NCBI RefSeq assembly: GCF_033439725.1
Contig: NW_026944391.1
Span: 1,302,001 to 1,366,000 of the forward strand
DNA from: Neurospora tetraspora
Taxonomy: Eukaryota > Ascomycota > Sordariomycetes > Sordariales > Sordariaceae
Length of the DNA stretch: 64,000 nt
Direction of reading: 5' to 3'
Of the stretch, positions 33,791 to 44,487 are shown one piece after another (position 1 is the first letter of the stretch; each line of letters opens with the position of its first letter). Position numbers and translations under genes: made by a program. The notes beneath the pieces were generated by a model. It worked only from the letters and a program-made list of their open reading frames with translations, did not search any database and was not told the origin of the DNA.

Positions 33791-36700
33791 ATGGCTGGCC
33801 CAACACGACCCCCCGACAAGAAACAGGCCTCGATCTCGAGCTTCTTTACCCCACGAAACACCAGTCCCTTGGTCAACCTCAGCCAGAACGCCACCAAGAA
33901 GGCACCACCAGCCGAGCCTAAACCATCAAAGTCGACATCCTCGAGGAAACGACCAGAACCCCAAAACGACGACAGCGAAGATGATGCTCCCAGAGATGCC
34001 AAACGGCGCAAGTCGAATGGCCCATCAGCAACAAAGGATACCGAAGACGCCGTTGCCTCCCTGAAACTCTCCTCCTCCCGAACAGAACGGTACGCTCTTA
34101 ACTCGAGCCGGCCTTCCCAAGACGAAGAAGAGAACGAAGAAGATGCTGCCGAACGCAAAAAGAAAGAAGAACTTCACCGAAAGTTCGTCAAGAAACTTGG
34201 CCATCCCGATAGCATGTTCAACTACAGGCGACGGGACACCGAGTCTGCTGCTGTTGAAGGCGAAGGCGAGGAGGGCGAAGACGACGAAGATGAACCAGCA
34301 CCCAAGACCACCACCAAAAAGAAGGGGGCAAAGACGGGCAAGCTCACTCCCATGGAGTTACAGTTCCTGGAAATAAAGAGAAAACATATGGATACTCTTT
34401 TGATCGTCGAGGTTGGGTACAAGTTCCGCTTCTTTGGCGAAGACGCCCGCATAGCGGCCAGGGAACTGAGCATCGTCTGCATACCGGGCAAATTTCGGTA
34501 CGATGAACACCCTTCCGAAGCCCATCTCGACCGCTTTGCTTCGGCAAGCATACCGGTTCATCGTCTACCTGTACATGCCAAGCGTCTGGTCGCCGCCGGC
34601 CACAAGGTCGGAGTGGTACGGCAGATCGAGACGGCTGCTTTGAAAAAGGCTGGCGATAACCGCAATGCCCCCTTTGTCCGGAAGCTCACCAATGTCTATA
34701 CCAAGGGCACCTACATCGATGAGACGGGCGAGTTGGACCAGCCGGGCGAGACTACGGGTGCTTCTTCTGGTGGCTACCTGCTTTGTCTGACGGAAACCCC
34801 AGCAAAGGGCATGGGAACCGACGAAAAGGTCAATGTCGGCATCATTGCCGTCCAACCCGCTACTGGCGACATCATCTACGACGAGTTTGAAGATGGCTTC
34901 ATGCGTCGGGAGATCGAGACACGACTGCTCCATATTTCTCCCTGCGAGTTTCTCATCGTGGGCGATCTCAGCAAAGCCACTGATAAACTCATCCAACACC
35001 TCTCCGGCAGCAGCACCAATGTGTTTGGTGACAAGAGCCGTGTGGAGAGGGTCCCCAAGAGTAAGACCATGGCAGCTGAGGCCTACTCGCACGTCACGGA
35101 TTTCTACGCCGGCAAGGCCAAGGACAGTGATGAACGCTCAGCAGCTCTACTCGACAAGGTGCTAAAGCTCCCAGAAGCCGTGATGATCTGTCTCTCGGCC
35201 ATGATCACCCATCTGACCGAGTACGGCCTGCAACACATCTTCGATTTGACCAAATACTTCCAATCGTTCAGCACGCGCCAACACATGCTCATCAACGGCA
35301 CCACTCTCGAGTCCCTCGAAGTGTACCGTAACGCCACCGACCAGTCCGAGAAGGGTTCTCTGCTTTGGGCCCTCGACAAAACTCATACTCGCTTCGGCCA
35401 GCGTCTCCTCCGCAAGTGGATCGGCCGTCCCCTTCTCGACCAACAACGGCTCGAAGAGCGCGTGTCCGCAGTCGAGGAGCTTCTGGACAACCAATCCACC
35501 GCCAAGGTCGACAAGCTGGTGGGCATGCTCAAGTCCATCAAGGCCGACCTCGAGCGCAGTCTCATCCGCATCTACTACGGCAAATGCACCCGTCCCGAGC
35601 TCCTCTCGACCCTCCAAACCCTCCAAAAAATCTTCCTAGAATACTCTCGCGTCAAATCCCCTTCGGACACGGGCTTCTCCTCCCCTTTGCTCACCTCTGC
35701 CATCATGTCCCTGCCTTCCATCGGGCCTCTAGTCACCGCACACCTCTCCAAAATCAACGCCGAAGCCGCCCGCAAAGACGACAAGTACGCCTTCTTCCTC
35801 GAGCAGCACGAGACCGACGACATCTCTGAACATAAACTGGGCATAGCAGCTGTGGAGCAAGACCTTGACGAACACCGCTCCGAAGCGGCCAAGGAGCTGG
35901 GCAAGAAGTCCCCGATCAGCTACGTGACCGTGGCAGGAATTGAGTATCTCATCGAAGTGGCCAACACGGACCTCAAGCGCGTCCCGGCCTCGTGGGCCAA
36001 GATTTCCGGAACCAAGAAGGTCTCGAGGTTTCACACTCCTACGGTGTTGAGGTTGATAGCGGAAAGGGATCAGCACAAGGAGAGTCTGGCTTCGGCCTGC
36101 GATCAAGCTTTTGCTGATCTGCTGGCCCAGATAGCAGGGGAGTACCAACCGCTTCGCGATGCGGTTTCTTCGTTGTCGACTTTGGACTGCCTTTTGTCGC
36201 TAAGCACAGTCGCTGCATTGCCGGGGTACACCAAACCAACCTTCTTACCGTCTTCCCATCCTTCTTTCCTATCCATCACCGAGGGCAGACATCCCATTGC
36301 CGAACACCTGTTACCAAACGGGTATATCCCTTTTACCATGTCTCTTGGCACCCCGTCCTCCTCTTCCCCTACCACTACCAGTCCCAGTCCCTCCTCCGGA
36401 GGGCCAGCCCTAGCCCAACTAATCACCGGCCCCAACATGGGCGGCAAATCCTCCTACACCCGCGCCGTCGCGCTCCTAGTCTTGCTCGCACAAATCGGCT
36501 CTTTCGTGCCCGCCACCGCCATGTCTCTGACCCTCTCCGACGCCATTTTTACCAGGATGGGCGCCCGCGACAACTTGTTCAAGGGCGAATCAACATTCAT
36601 GGTCGAAGTCTCTGAGACGGCTAGTATCCTTCGGCAGGCCACACCAAAAAGCCTGGTGGTGCTCGACGAGCTGGGACGCGGAACGAGTACCCATGATGGA

Positions 36701-37216
36701 CGAGCGATCGCTGGTGCCGTGCTGGAGTATGTGGTTAGGGAAGTGGGGTGTTTGATGCTTTTTGTTACTCATTATCAGGATTTGGCGCGGGTGGCTGATG
36801 GTTTAACCGTAGGTGAGGGGGAGGGAGGGGAGAAGAGAAAGGGGGTGGAGTGTGTGCATATGCGGTTTGCGAGCAATAAGGCTTCTTCTAATTCTAAGGA
36901 GGAGGGACCGGGTGATGATGATGCGATGGAGGTTGATGCCGATGGGGCGGCGGATGAGGATGAGGAGATTACCTTCTTGTATGATCTAGCGCCGGGCGTG
37001 GCGCATAGGTCTTATGGATTAAATGTTGCGAGGCTGGCGAGAATACCGAGGAAGGTGTTGGAGGTTGCTGCGAAGAAGTCGAGGGAGTTGGAAGAAGAGG
37101 TGAGGGCGAAGAGGGTGAGGGGGGCGGTGGGGTTGTTGGGGGATGTGCTAAGTGGTGGAGGGGGTGAGGAGGGGGAGAAGTTGGAGCAGTTGTTGGGTTT
37201 GGTTGAGCAGTTGTAA
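33791..37216 (+). CDS. msh3: DNA mismatch repair protein Msh3 (MutS homologue)
   Basis: With Msh2 it forms MutS-beta, which recognises insertion/deletion loops. Single exon, 1141 aa, from ATG at 33791; upstream in-frame codons lack ATG. Near the N-terminus QASISSFF matches the PCNA-interacting (PIP) box, typical of Msh3 and Msh6. The mismatch-binding domain begins [36 protein letters not shown], which is Msh3-like. The core has [28 protein letters not shown]. The ATPase has Walker [10 protein letters not shown] (about residue 880), [13 protein letters not shown] and FVTHY. An acidic insert (about [18 protein letters not shown]) interrupts the C-terminal part. The last codons and 3' flank are duplicated downstream at 38854. 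Confidence 0.97.
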   Translation: MAGPTRPPDKKQASISSFFTPRNTSPLVNLSQNATKKAPPAEPKPSKSTSSRKRPEPQNDDSEDDAPRDAKRRKSNGPSATKDTEDAVASLKLSSSRTERYALNSSRPSQDEEENEEDAAERKKKEELHRKFVKKLGHPDSMFNYRRRDTESAAVEGEGEEGEDDEDEPAPKTTTKKKGAKTGKLTPMELQFLEIKRKHMDTLLIVEVGYKFRFFGEDARIAARELSIVCIPGKFRYDEHPSEAHLDRFASASIPVHRLPVHAKRLVAAGHKVGVVRQIETAALKKAGDNRNAPFVRKLTNVYTKGTYIDETGELDQPGETTGASSGGYLLCLTETPAKGMGTDEKVNVGIIAVQPATGDIIYDEFEDGFMRREIETRLLHISPCEFLIVGDLSKATDKLIQHLSGSSTNVFGDKSRVERVPKSKTMAAEAYSHVTDFYAGKAKDSDERSAALLDKVLKLPEAVMICLSAMITHLTEYGLQHIFDLTKYFQSFSTRQHMLINGTTLESLEVYRNATDQSEKGSLLWALDKTHTRFGQRLLRKWIGRPLLDQQRLEERVSAVEELLDNQSTAKVDKLVGMLKSIKADLERSLIRIYYGKCTRPELLSTLQTLQKIFLEYSRVKSPSDTGFSSPLLTSAIMSLPSIGPLVTAHLSKINAEAARKDDKYAFFLEQHETDDISEHKLGIAAVEQDLDEHRSEAAKELGKKSPISYVTVAGIEYLIEVANTDLKRVPASWAKISGTKKVSRFHTPTVLRLIAERDQHKESLASACDQAFADLLAQIAGEYQPLRDAVSSLSTLDCLLSLSTVAALPGYTKPTFLPSSHPSFLSITEGRHPIAEHLLPNGYIPFTMSLGTPSSSSPTTTSPSPSSGGPALAQLITGPNMGGKSSYTRAVALLVLLAQIGSFVPATAMSLTLSDAIFTRMGARDNLFKGESTFMVEVSETASILRQATPKSLVVLDELGRGTSTHDGRAIAGAVLEYVVREVGCLMLFVTHYQDLARVADGLTVGEGEGGEKRKGVECVHMRFASNKASSNSKEEGPGDDDAMEVDADGAADEDEEITFLYDLAPGVAHRSYGLNVARLARIPRKVLEVAAKKSRELEEEVRAKRVRGAVGLLGDVLSGGGGEEGEKLEQLLGLVEQL

Positions 37217-37450
37217 GTTTGAAGTTGGAAGTTGTAGTGTTTGTTTGGGTTTGGGGCGGTAGGATATGGTTATGGTTTGCAGGCCGTGGCATGAAAGGCC
37301 AAATGATGGCTAGATGTATAGAGGACCATGATGTATAACAGTATGACGCGCGAAAGCAGATAAAGCAAAGGGAGCAAGAACATGATCTCCCAACCCAAGA
37401 CAAGCACGACACCCACTGAATCACCGATGGGACGATACTTGGTTGATGAC
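37189..37450 (+). repeat. Source copy of a segmental duplication (MSH3 3' end)
   Basis: The last codons and 3' flank of MSH3. The segment recurs at about 38854-39110 with many C/T and G/A changes, e.g. the shared GGTTTGGTTGAGCAGTTGTA. Confidence 0.85.
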
Positions 37451-37547
37451 AGACGTTGAATGCTTGGCCGGCAGGCATCCAGCAGAGGGAAGCGTACCGT
37501 ACCACCTATATAAGGCTCCCTTCCTTACCCGTCATCCAAAAACCACA

Positions 37548-37698
37548 GCTGGTAAATTCAGTGGCTCCGTGGTGTAGTGGTAGCACAGCCTTTGACGTCT
37601 GCTCCTAAGCAAAGGTAGGGCCGGATATACGGCGGGACGGCAGGCCTCAGGTTCGACCCCGAGAGGTGGCACTTGAGTTTATCAGCAAATATTTTTTT
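37548..37698 (+). ncRNA. Pol III-type structured RNA, family 1, copy 1
   Basis: Predicted transcript of about 150 nt. A TATA-like box (TATATAAGG, 37507-37515) lies about 40 bp upstream and is followed by CTCCCTTCC. The ends pair over about 13 bp: GCTGGTAAATTCA (37548-37560) with TGAGTTTATCAGC (37674-37686), including two wobble pairs. Inside are an A box (TGGTGTAGTGG, 37570-37580), a D-arm-like hairpin (GTGT...GCAC), a small CCG/CGG hairpin (37621-37632) and a B box (GGTTCGACCCC, 37650-37660). A T7 run (37692-37698) serves as terminator. The body resembles an intron-containing tRNA, but the expected acceptor and T stems do not pair, so an ordinary tRNA is unlikely. Confidence 0.68.
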
Positions 37699-38509
37699 GT
37701 CTTTTTTCTCCCTTTTTGCTTTGGGCTATCTACTATCTATTATCCACAGCACTTTCCAGTCCTTCGTGAACCTACCTACCTATTATACATGAGATACATT
37801 TGTTTTCTTATATACCGTCGCGAGATCTGATCGGGCTTGTGGTGTGTTTCGTGATTCTCACTCGTCGTGTTGATCATGAATGATGGAGGAGGTGCTTGAA
37901 GACTGTCAATCTGCATTGTGATGTTTGGTGAATTGGTGGTGAGAGCTCTCGACCGTACCTTCCAACTAGAATAAGAGCTGGTTTACTCCGTGCTGCTGTC
38001 GTCACTGCAAATTTCTTGCCTCGCCCCTTCCTTATTTGCTTCTCAATTTCGTCAATGACGTGGCCTGAGAGGGTTGTCTGCCCCGCCATCCCCTCCTTTT
38101 CGCAATTCTCAGGCTCCCTCCGATCTTGTTCCCCGCCCTCCTTCGTTTCCCTCTCTCTTCTCAGTCGCGCCTCGCCTCATCTCTCCGGTGATCTACTCCC
38201 AACTTGCGCGTCAGTTACCATCGTTGCTCGCTCATTCTCCAACCTTTGCCTCTTCACTTGTCAGATCGCTTTTTCTGCGCGTTAAGCAGTTCACACGCGC
38301 TGGAGGTGTCGCGTCAGCGAACAGTTCATTGCTCAAAGGTACGTCGACGTCTTTGCTCACAATCCTAACTCTAGCAGGCGGGTGCCCTAGAAAGGTTACA
38401 AGTCTGGCTCTGTCTCAAAGTTTCGTTGCCTTTCACGGATCAGAATGCTAACGGTGTGCATATCCTTTTGTTTCAGACATCCGGTCCATAGCGTCACTAA
38501 ACGATCAAG
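37699..38509. other. Upstream region of the truncated RNase H-like copy
   Basis: No gene was seen. It appears to contain the 5' leader of the truncated copy starting at 38510, including a possible leader intron: a GTACGT donor near 38339 and a TTTCAG acceptor near 38475. The leader of the intact gene at 40583 also has a donor-like GTGAGC near 40399 and an acceptor-like CTCAG near 40541. Confidence 0.45.
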
Positions 38510-38853
38510 ATGACAACCACAAAGAGACCCCCTAGCCCGAGCTTCTCAACCGACCCTTGCGATCATCAGGAGAAGCGTTCCAAGGTTGACCATGAATCCA
38601 GTACCAAGGCCTGTTGATCCGGAGATCCAGAAAGGAACACTCCCCGATGACGCATTGGAAGCCGTCAAGAACACCTTTTCGACTCTCGATAAAGCTATCG
38701 AAGGCGTCAAAGAGGCACACACTGCTCTCTCTACTCCCTCTGCTCCCCGTCAAAGGGCATCACCAAGTGAGCCTGATGAGTTTATTCCCTTGTCTGATTC
38801 CCCGGCTGCAAATAATCAAGCGATTATTATCATTCGACAACGAAGACGAAACC
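38510..38853 (+). pseudogene. Truncated 5' copy of an RNase H-like family gene
   Basis: Begins with ATG in context CAAGATGAC, like the intact relative at 40583 (CAAGATGAC). The product starts MTTTKRPPSPSFSTDPCDHQEKRSKVDHE, sharing the basic KR...SP...KR.K pattern with the other family members. It then hits a stop; a second frame continues as DPEIQKGTLPDDALEAVKNTFSTLDKAIEGVKEAHTALS, which implies a frameshift. At about 38854 the sequence switches abruptly to the copy of the MSH3 3' end. No catalytic RNase H motif remains. Confidence 0.6.
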
Positions 38854-39110
38854 GTTGTTGGGTTTGGTTGAGCAGTTGTAAGTTGGAAGTTGAAAGTTAT
38901 CGGATTTGGTTGGGCTTGGGATAGTGAGATATGGTTATGGACTTGCATGTTGTGACATGAAAGGTCTAAGGATGGTTAAAGGCATAAAGACCATAATGTA
39001 GAACGGTATAATAACCTGAAGAAGGAAGAAAGAAGATGATCAACTACGATAACTTGAAGCAAAACATCTGCTGAAGCACCGATTGCATGATACTCCATCG
39101 TGTACCAAGC
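38854..39110 (+). repeat. Diverged copy of the MSH3 3' end
   Basis: About 255 bp matching 37189-37450, with many transition differences. It is fused directly to the truncated RNase H-like gene and cannot encode Msh3. A GCACCAA tandem follows at about 39107-39145. Confidence 0.85.
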
Positions 39111-39145
39111 ACCAAGCACCAAGCACCAAGCACCAGGCACCAAGA
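39107..39145 (+). repeat. GCACCAA heptanucleotide tandem
   Basis: About five units of ACCAAGC/GCACCAA in a row, directly after the duplicated MSH3 segment. Confidence 0.85.
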
Positions 39146-39459
39146 CCCGAACTCCGGGCCACCTCGGTCACTCCTCAATGTCTTCACAACGCCAGATACT
39201 ATGAACTTCATGATCGACTGGGAGGCTTGATTGACCGGCTATTCTCTTGATACGTGAAATGTCCACGACATTCGTAACTTGTCGGGTTGTGAGGGGCAGT
39301 CATATTGCTGGACGGGTGCAGAAAATAAACAGAAAGATCGGTCATAATGTGATTGATACGTGCGAGATGGAAGAGAACGCAAAGAAGCACACAAAAATAC
39401 AGTTTAAGGACGCGAGGAGCAAAGACGAGCATGAAACCAAAGCCAAAGCAGAAAAAGAC

Positions 39460-39603
39460 AAAAAAAAGATGCTGAGAATGGCCACAGCCCGGAGTCGAAC
39501 CAGGACCCTGCCTTTCAGTCTTACTGCCGTGCCTTACCACGCTTAAGCTCCGCCTAATCGTGCGTGTGCTACCGCTACACCACAGGACCATTTGTTTCTC
39601 AGC
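39460..39603 (-). ncRNA. Pol III-type structured RNA, family 1, copy 2
   Basis: On the minus strand a TATA-like box (TTTATAAGG, 39644-39636) is followed by GTCCTTCC. The terminal stem is GCTGAGAA (39603-39596) with TTCTCAGC (39478-39471), 8 perfect pairs. Copies 4 and 5 have GCTGGTAA/TTACCAGC at the same place, so the change is compensatory on both sides. It carries A box TGGTGTAGCGG, the D-arm-like hairpin, a CAGT/ACTG internal hairpin, B box GGTTCGACTCC and a T8 run (39467-39460). A canonical acceptor stem does not form. Confidence 0.7.
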
Positions 39604-40582
39604 TGGGGGTGACGGAAACTGGTGGGTGGAAGGACCCTTATAAACCTAAGTAGGTGTGCACTGTGCAGGTGTGCACGATTGGAAAGTTGAGCGGTTGATG
39701 GTCTGATTCTACCTTTTGATCAGGATCTACTCTAGACCGGTAGCGATGCTATCTTCATGCCTCTTCCCCTTGTTATTCTAGATAACTTGTTCTTCCTCGT
39801 GTAGCTATTATCTGTTATACTTTGCTTAATTCTTACATTGCTCAGCCGGGTTGTGAATGCTTCCTTTTGTTCATCTTATCTTTCCCTCATGCTGTTCTCA
39901 CTTGTATCAGTACACTGAACCAGTCGTGATTTCCATGTCCAATTGTAGGCCATATGAAATCTGTTGTTGCTTGCGATCTGATCCCTAGTGACGGATTTGA
40001 GTCGCTCGGCTGATCTATCCCAACTCTCGTGAAATCTGATCTGACGTACCGGCGGTCAACTTGCTCGGGTTCCTTCCCAAAGGTACTCCATCACCGGCCA
40101 GGTGCTCGTCTGATTCTTCCGGCTCTCGGGTTTCGGGATCGCACCAGGCAACAAGCCGTCCGTCCCATCTCAAGTCCTTCGCTGGCAACGGAACACTCTA
40201 CCCCTCGTGAAATTTTCTTACCGCTGTGTTCGTCCTGCCTTGGTTTCTTTTGCGCGTCTGGCTTACAATCACGCGTCAACATTTTTGTTCTTTCGTCTGC
40301 GTCTCTCCGAGCTATCGTTCTGCTACGCTGACCTCAACAACACTTGTCGTCCGGACTCCTCTTCCATCGCACCAAAGTATCCCGTCGTTCTTTCAAGGTG
40401 AGCTTAATTCCTCCCCTCACTTGCTCCAGGAAGCGGGTAGGCTGGGGAGAGCTCCTTGGGAAATCTCCCTGGATCATACGCTTCCATCGGTCCTTCTTTT
40501 ACTCTTTCCTTTCGTCCGCTAACGTTCAGCTCGATTTTCTCAGTCTTACCTTTTGTCCTTTGTGTTCATCCCGGCATACAAG
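39604..40582. promoter_or_regulatory. Upstream region of the intact RNase H-like gene
   Basis: Holds the promoter of the RNA gene on the minus strand (TATA-like box near 39640) and of the protein gene on the plus strand. A possible 5' leader intron runs from about 40399 to 40541. No other gene was seen. Confidence 0.4.
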
Positions 40583-42079
40583 ATGACAGAGAAACTCCCA
40601 AAGCGGCTGCCAGGTTCCAGTCCTCCGGCCAATGTCAATAAACACGTTGCTAAGCGGTTGAAAGTTGACGTCGAGGGTTTCGGAACTTTGGAATATGCCT
40701 TTGAGCTTGCGCCGGACACCTCGAAAGATACGGAGCAGTCCCCGACACATTCTCACCCCCCTCCCCCGACCCCTCCCCATACCTTCTTGCCTCCCTCCCA
40801 CGAGCTCTCCGACCCCGAAGATCAGGAGCGTGCGGCGCTCCTTGATGCCAGCCACGCTCCCTCCCACGCTCCCACCAACCTCACCGCGACGGCAGCCAGC
40901 CTGCGAGCAGATGGATCTCCCGAGCCCAGCGGCGACACACGGATCCCTCTTTGGCAGAACGAAACCCGCGCCTTCAAAGGCGAATTCGCCTACCCGAGGA
41001 AAAGTCGCGGGCTAGCCACTCGGCTTGCCAGAGAAGCGCAAAGAGCCGAGTTGATGGTAGATGGCAAGCCCCAGTTCAACCTGTTCGTGGATGGGTCATA
41101 CAAACAAAACCACGACAACAGAGGAGCGCCAGAACATCGACGATTCGGTCGTGGCGGGTACGGCGTCGTCTTTCGGAACCCGTATCATGGAAAAGGACTC
41201 GCCGAGTGCGACCATAACCACGACGACGAAGCTCAATACTGCACCAAGGTGCCCCAAGATAGCTTGAGCACGAAAGACTTCAACATCCGCTCCTGGCGCT
41301 CCCATCGCGTCCTATCCAGTCTCCACGCCGAGCTGGCCGCTATCTCGCAAGGCATGGAGACCGTCATCAGCTTGCACAAGAGACACCACCCCCTTTCCGC
41401 CTCCGTCACCATCTTCACCGACAGCAAGACCGCCATGAATCGGCTGTCTAGACGCCTACGCTCAGACGCCGCAGACGGAGAAGCTATCATAACTGAGACG
41501 GAGCCCATAACCACAACCGACGCGCTCACGATGCCGCTTGTGCGCGCCATCGTCTGGCAGTCGCACTTCCTCTCCGAGCGCGGGTGCGAGATCAAGCTGC
41601 AGTGGCTGAAGCGATGCACCGTGCTAGCCCACAAGTTGGCGGACGACGTAGCGGGATGGTGGCGGAAGGAGCACGCCGTGTTTTACCAGAGGGATAGGCC
41701 GCTTTGGCGGAGAGACGGGATTCTCGACGCTTTACACCATGAGGCGCTCGTCAAGGTAATCGAAAGGATCGAGGCCGAAGCGCTGCTGCGTCCTCCTCTT
41801 GTGTCTGCGTCTCAGCGAAGGAAACAAGCCAAACGAGAGCGACAGGAGCGGGAAAGAGAGCGGGAGCGAGAGTCCCGTTCTCAAGACATGCTGCTGGAGA
41901 ATTTCTCTGGTTCGGCGATGCAGACAAGGATGAACAGCGATCCGTTGCTCAAAATGCCGCCTATTTGGGAACGCAACGCTGCGTTTAGCATGGTAAACGA
42001 GGACATGGCTAAGATCTTGAAGGGCAGTCCGTTCGAGAATGAGTACCTCTATAGAGGGGCCTGTATGGTGTTCTTTTAA
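40583..42079 (+). CDS. RNase H-like fold protein with complete acidic active site
   Basis: Single exon, 498 aa, from the ATG at 40583. Four acidic residues typical of type 1 RNase H are in order and spaced as expected: D170 (NLFVDGSY), E250 (HAELAAI), D280 (IFTDSKTAM) and D354 (HKLADD). The first ~120 residues are disordered and Pro/Ser-rich with basic KR clusters, possibly a nuclear localisation signal. A conserved LWQNETRAFKGE motif precedes the fold. After it come RRDGILDALHHEAL and a strongly charged Arg/Glu segment (about 413-433). There is no reverse transcriptase or other retroelement domain. Paralogues lie at about 58.3-59.7 kb (broken) and 63.2-64 kb (partial). Activity on RNA:DNA hybrids is inference. 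Confidence 0.82.
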   Translation: MTEKLPKRLPGSSPPANVNKHVAKRLKVDVEGFGTLEYAFELAPDTSKDTEQSPTHSHPPPPTPPHTFLPPSHELSDPEDQERAALLDASHAPSHAPTNLTATAASLRADGSPEPSGDTRIPLWQNETRAFKGEFAYPRKSRGLATRLAREAQRAELMVDGKPQFNLFVDGSYKQNHDNRGAPEHRRFGRGGYGVVFRNPYHGKGLAECDHNHDDEAQYCTKVPQDSLSTKDFNIRSWRSHRVLSSLHAELAAISQGMETVISLHKRHHPLSASVTIFTDSKTAMNRLSRRLRSDAADGEAIITETEPITTTDALTMPLVRAIVWQSHFLSERGCEIKLQWLKRCTVLAHKLADDVAGWWRKEHAVFYQRDRPLWRRDGILDALHHEALVKVIERIEAEALLRPPLVSASQRRKQAKRERQERERERERESRSQDMLLENFSGSAMQTRMNSDPLLKMPPIWERNAAFSMVNEDMAKILKGSPFENEYLYRGACMVFF

Positions 42080-42475
42080 ATGTGTGGTATTAATGTGTGG
42101 ATTATCTGTTGGAATAGTTGGGTGCTTCTGATTTCCATGTTCGGAGAGCAGACTGCGGGTATTTGGCGTGGAGGATATATCCGGGTAGAAGACGAGATGC
42201 TGGATCTTCATTCCTTTGTATGTAGCCCGACATCTCGCTATCTCATCAATCTCTGCCCCATTCTCGAGAAACACAAGCTTGAGGTGGCCTGTCTGTTTGG
42301 CTCGTCGAGGGGTATGTCACCTGTGTTGTGCTCCCACTCCCAAGGGTATTCACTCTGGGTTAGGTCTTGCTTTGAAACCCGGGTTTATCAAGCCAGCGCA
42401 CGCACTCACTTTGCGAAAGAGAGAAAGAAGAAAAAAAAAAGACAAAAGCAGACCGGACGGGGTGCCAAAAAGGAC
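42080..42475. other. 3' flank of the RNase H-like gene
   Basis: No gene was seen. A purine-rich, A-rich stretch near 42415-42440 precedes the terminator side of the minus-strand RNA gene. Confidence 0.4.
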
Positions 42476-42625
42476 AAAAAAAAGGGAGCTGGGAGATGTT
42501 GAAATGCCACTGCCGGGAGCCGAACCTCGGACGCGTTGGTCCGCTGGCCGCCTGCCTTACCTGGGCTTGGGATCGTTGCTTCTCTAACGTGTGCTACCGT
42601 TTCACCACGGGGCCATTTTACCAGC
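42476..42625 (-). ncRNA. Pol III-type structured RNA, family 1, copy 3
   Basis: Minus-strand TATA-like box GTATATAACC (about 42670-42661) followed by TTCCCTTCC. The terminal stem is GCTGG (42625-42621) with CCAGC (42492-42488) plus weaker inner pairing, the weakest stem of the five. It has an A box variant (TGGTGAAACGG), a D-arm-like hairpin, the conserved internal CCCAAGCCCAGGTAAGGC, an imperfect GGCC/GGACC hairpin, a B box with one change (GGTTCGGCTCC) and a T8 run (42483-42476). The B-box change may mean this copy is weak or decaying. Confidence 0.62.
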
Positions 42626-42670
42626 GAGTTTGGTTGTTGGATGCGAGTGCCGGAAGGGAAGGTTATATAC

Positions 42671-42702
42671 CCCGTGCCCCGTGCCCCGTGCCCCGTGCCC
42701 TC
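42671..42702. repeat. GTGCCCC heptanucleotide tandem
   Basis: About four units, directly upstream of the TATA-like box of RNA copy 3 on the minus strand. Confidence 0.85.
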
Positions 42703-44487
42703 AAACCTGGGCTAAATATTGTGTCGTAGCAAAGTATAGGTGCCTCTAGTCAGCCCTGCACCACCCTAGCGGTGCGAGACTCCTCCGAGTCACCGTAAGA
42801 TGGAACAAACTGAACACATCACAATCCAATCAATCACGTTCACACATTCGGCATCCTCCTGCACACATCCCCGCGCCTTCTTGACTCTTTTGACCACAAC
42901 CAAAACCCTTTACTAGCTCACAAAATCCTTAATTGACTCCGGCGGGACGTTTCCCGAACTCGTTACTCGGCACATCAAACTTTTGCAACACCCTCCCTTT
43001 CCCTGTCCAAAACGAGCAGTATTGCCCTTCCCAACATCCAAGTTCGGTTTACTGTCACGACCCCTCCAAATGCTAGATAATTTAAGAGAAAACCTCAGCG
43101 CACTCCAAGGTTAGCCTACACGCACTCTAAGACCCATAAAATCCCAAGGGTTAGGGCCTCTGGCACTCCATGACACCCGACCCATGACGCCCGACATCAG
43201 AAAGTCCACTTTTACCCGTGAAAATACCCCATTTCAATGCACGAAACATTGGACCACATTTCGTGAAATTTTTGGGCAGTCTTGCACCCCTTTTTGAACT
43301 TGGGGCGGTTTTGAGTGATCCTTCTCCCGCGAAAGCAGGCGCGTGCCACCAAACGATCCCATCTATGCCCTCCCCCCCAGGGCGACGTGCTGGGCAACAG
43401 CAAGAACCCCATTCTATTGAGCGACTCAGAGTAGACATCACCAAGTAAATAAATAAGAGAAGGATTTTAGGGATCAAGACTGTACTGGGCTGACTGTACG
43501 TGCCGGGTTGGGTGGGTTCAAATCACTTCGATATGGGAGATTCACGACACCACGAAAAGTATCACGCTTTTACTCTGGCGGGAGCGATGTTTGGAACATT
43601 GAAAAGACCCCGATTTACCATACAAAACGACCGTATTTATATGACAGCTGTCATATGGGTCTTGGAGTGCGTGTAGGTTGGGCTTGGAGTGCGCGGAGGT
43701 TTTCTCTAATTTAATATCCAACGACACGACCTTTGAGGTAGACATTGTTAGCTTGGAGACTGAAATTATTGGAAGGGCGTTAACACCCCGCAATCTACAC
43801 CCAAGGTACAAGGGATATGGGATACTGTCGTGATGGAACGGCCTTCAACCAATTTTCTTTATAAAGCACTTTCATAAAGGCTTACAGCAGTTTGGTTGGG
43901 CAAGATGTGGCCGAGTGTCTGAGGTGGGTTTGCGTGTCGGTTGCTGGACTGGGCTTCAGGCGGTGCGGTCCGCGGTGGGGCCGGTGGGGCCGTCTTGTAT
44001 TCCACTACTCCGGCACCCCGGTAGCCCGGCGAGCCCGGTTCGCGGCGGGTTCGCGGGTTCGGTGATGCGCTGGCGAGGGACCCCCTGGTGAGGGTTCTTT
44101 ACCGTTTCCTTCCTTCGGCCTCTTTGGCAAAATCCGCGATAATAAAACGTTGGCGAAAGGAAGATGGGAGCGGAACAAATATGAAATGAAGTATCAATTG
44201 CCATTCTCTCTCACATGCAACAAATCACTTCAAAACCTCCAAGCAACCGCTAACCGATGCTCAACCTCAACCTGTGCAAGTATCCATACTGATATATACT
44301 ACTCGAAATCCAAAGTTTTAAGTTCCAAATTCATGCATCATTCTCATTCTCATTCCAATCTCATATCACATCCCAATGCATCAATCCAAACTCCTGAGTT
44401 CTTTTGCAGTCCACCACAACCGACCCCCACTGCCCCAGAACACCCAAACCAACCTTCCTCTTTTTTTTCTTCAAACTACCCACCAGC
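42703..44487. other. Gene-free region with an imperfect inverted repeat
   Basis: No protein gene was supported. Two arms in opposite orientation (43079-43138 and 43654-43712) suggest a remnant of an inverted-repeat element. Confidence 0.5.
43079..43712. mobile_element. Inverted-repeat element, possible MITE or remnant DNA transposon
   Basis: The left arm (43079-43138) reads GAGAAAACCTC..CGCACTCC and ends GACCCATA. The reverse complement of the right arm (43654-43712) reads the same with roughly 10 differences over 60 bp. A second, weaker match lies further inside (about 43220-43255 against about 43580-43615). No transposase frame remains between the arms and no clear target duplication was identified. 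It could instead be a rearranged duplication. Confidence 0.5.

Noticed and set aside
39107-39145. GCACCAA repeats as a CRISPR-like array
   Set aside because: Units are contiguous 7-mers without spacers in a eukaryotic genome; this is a plain tandem repeat.
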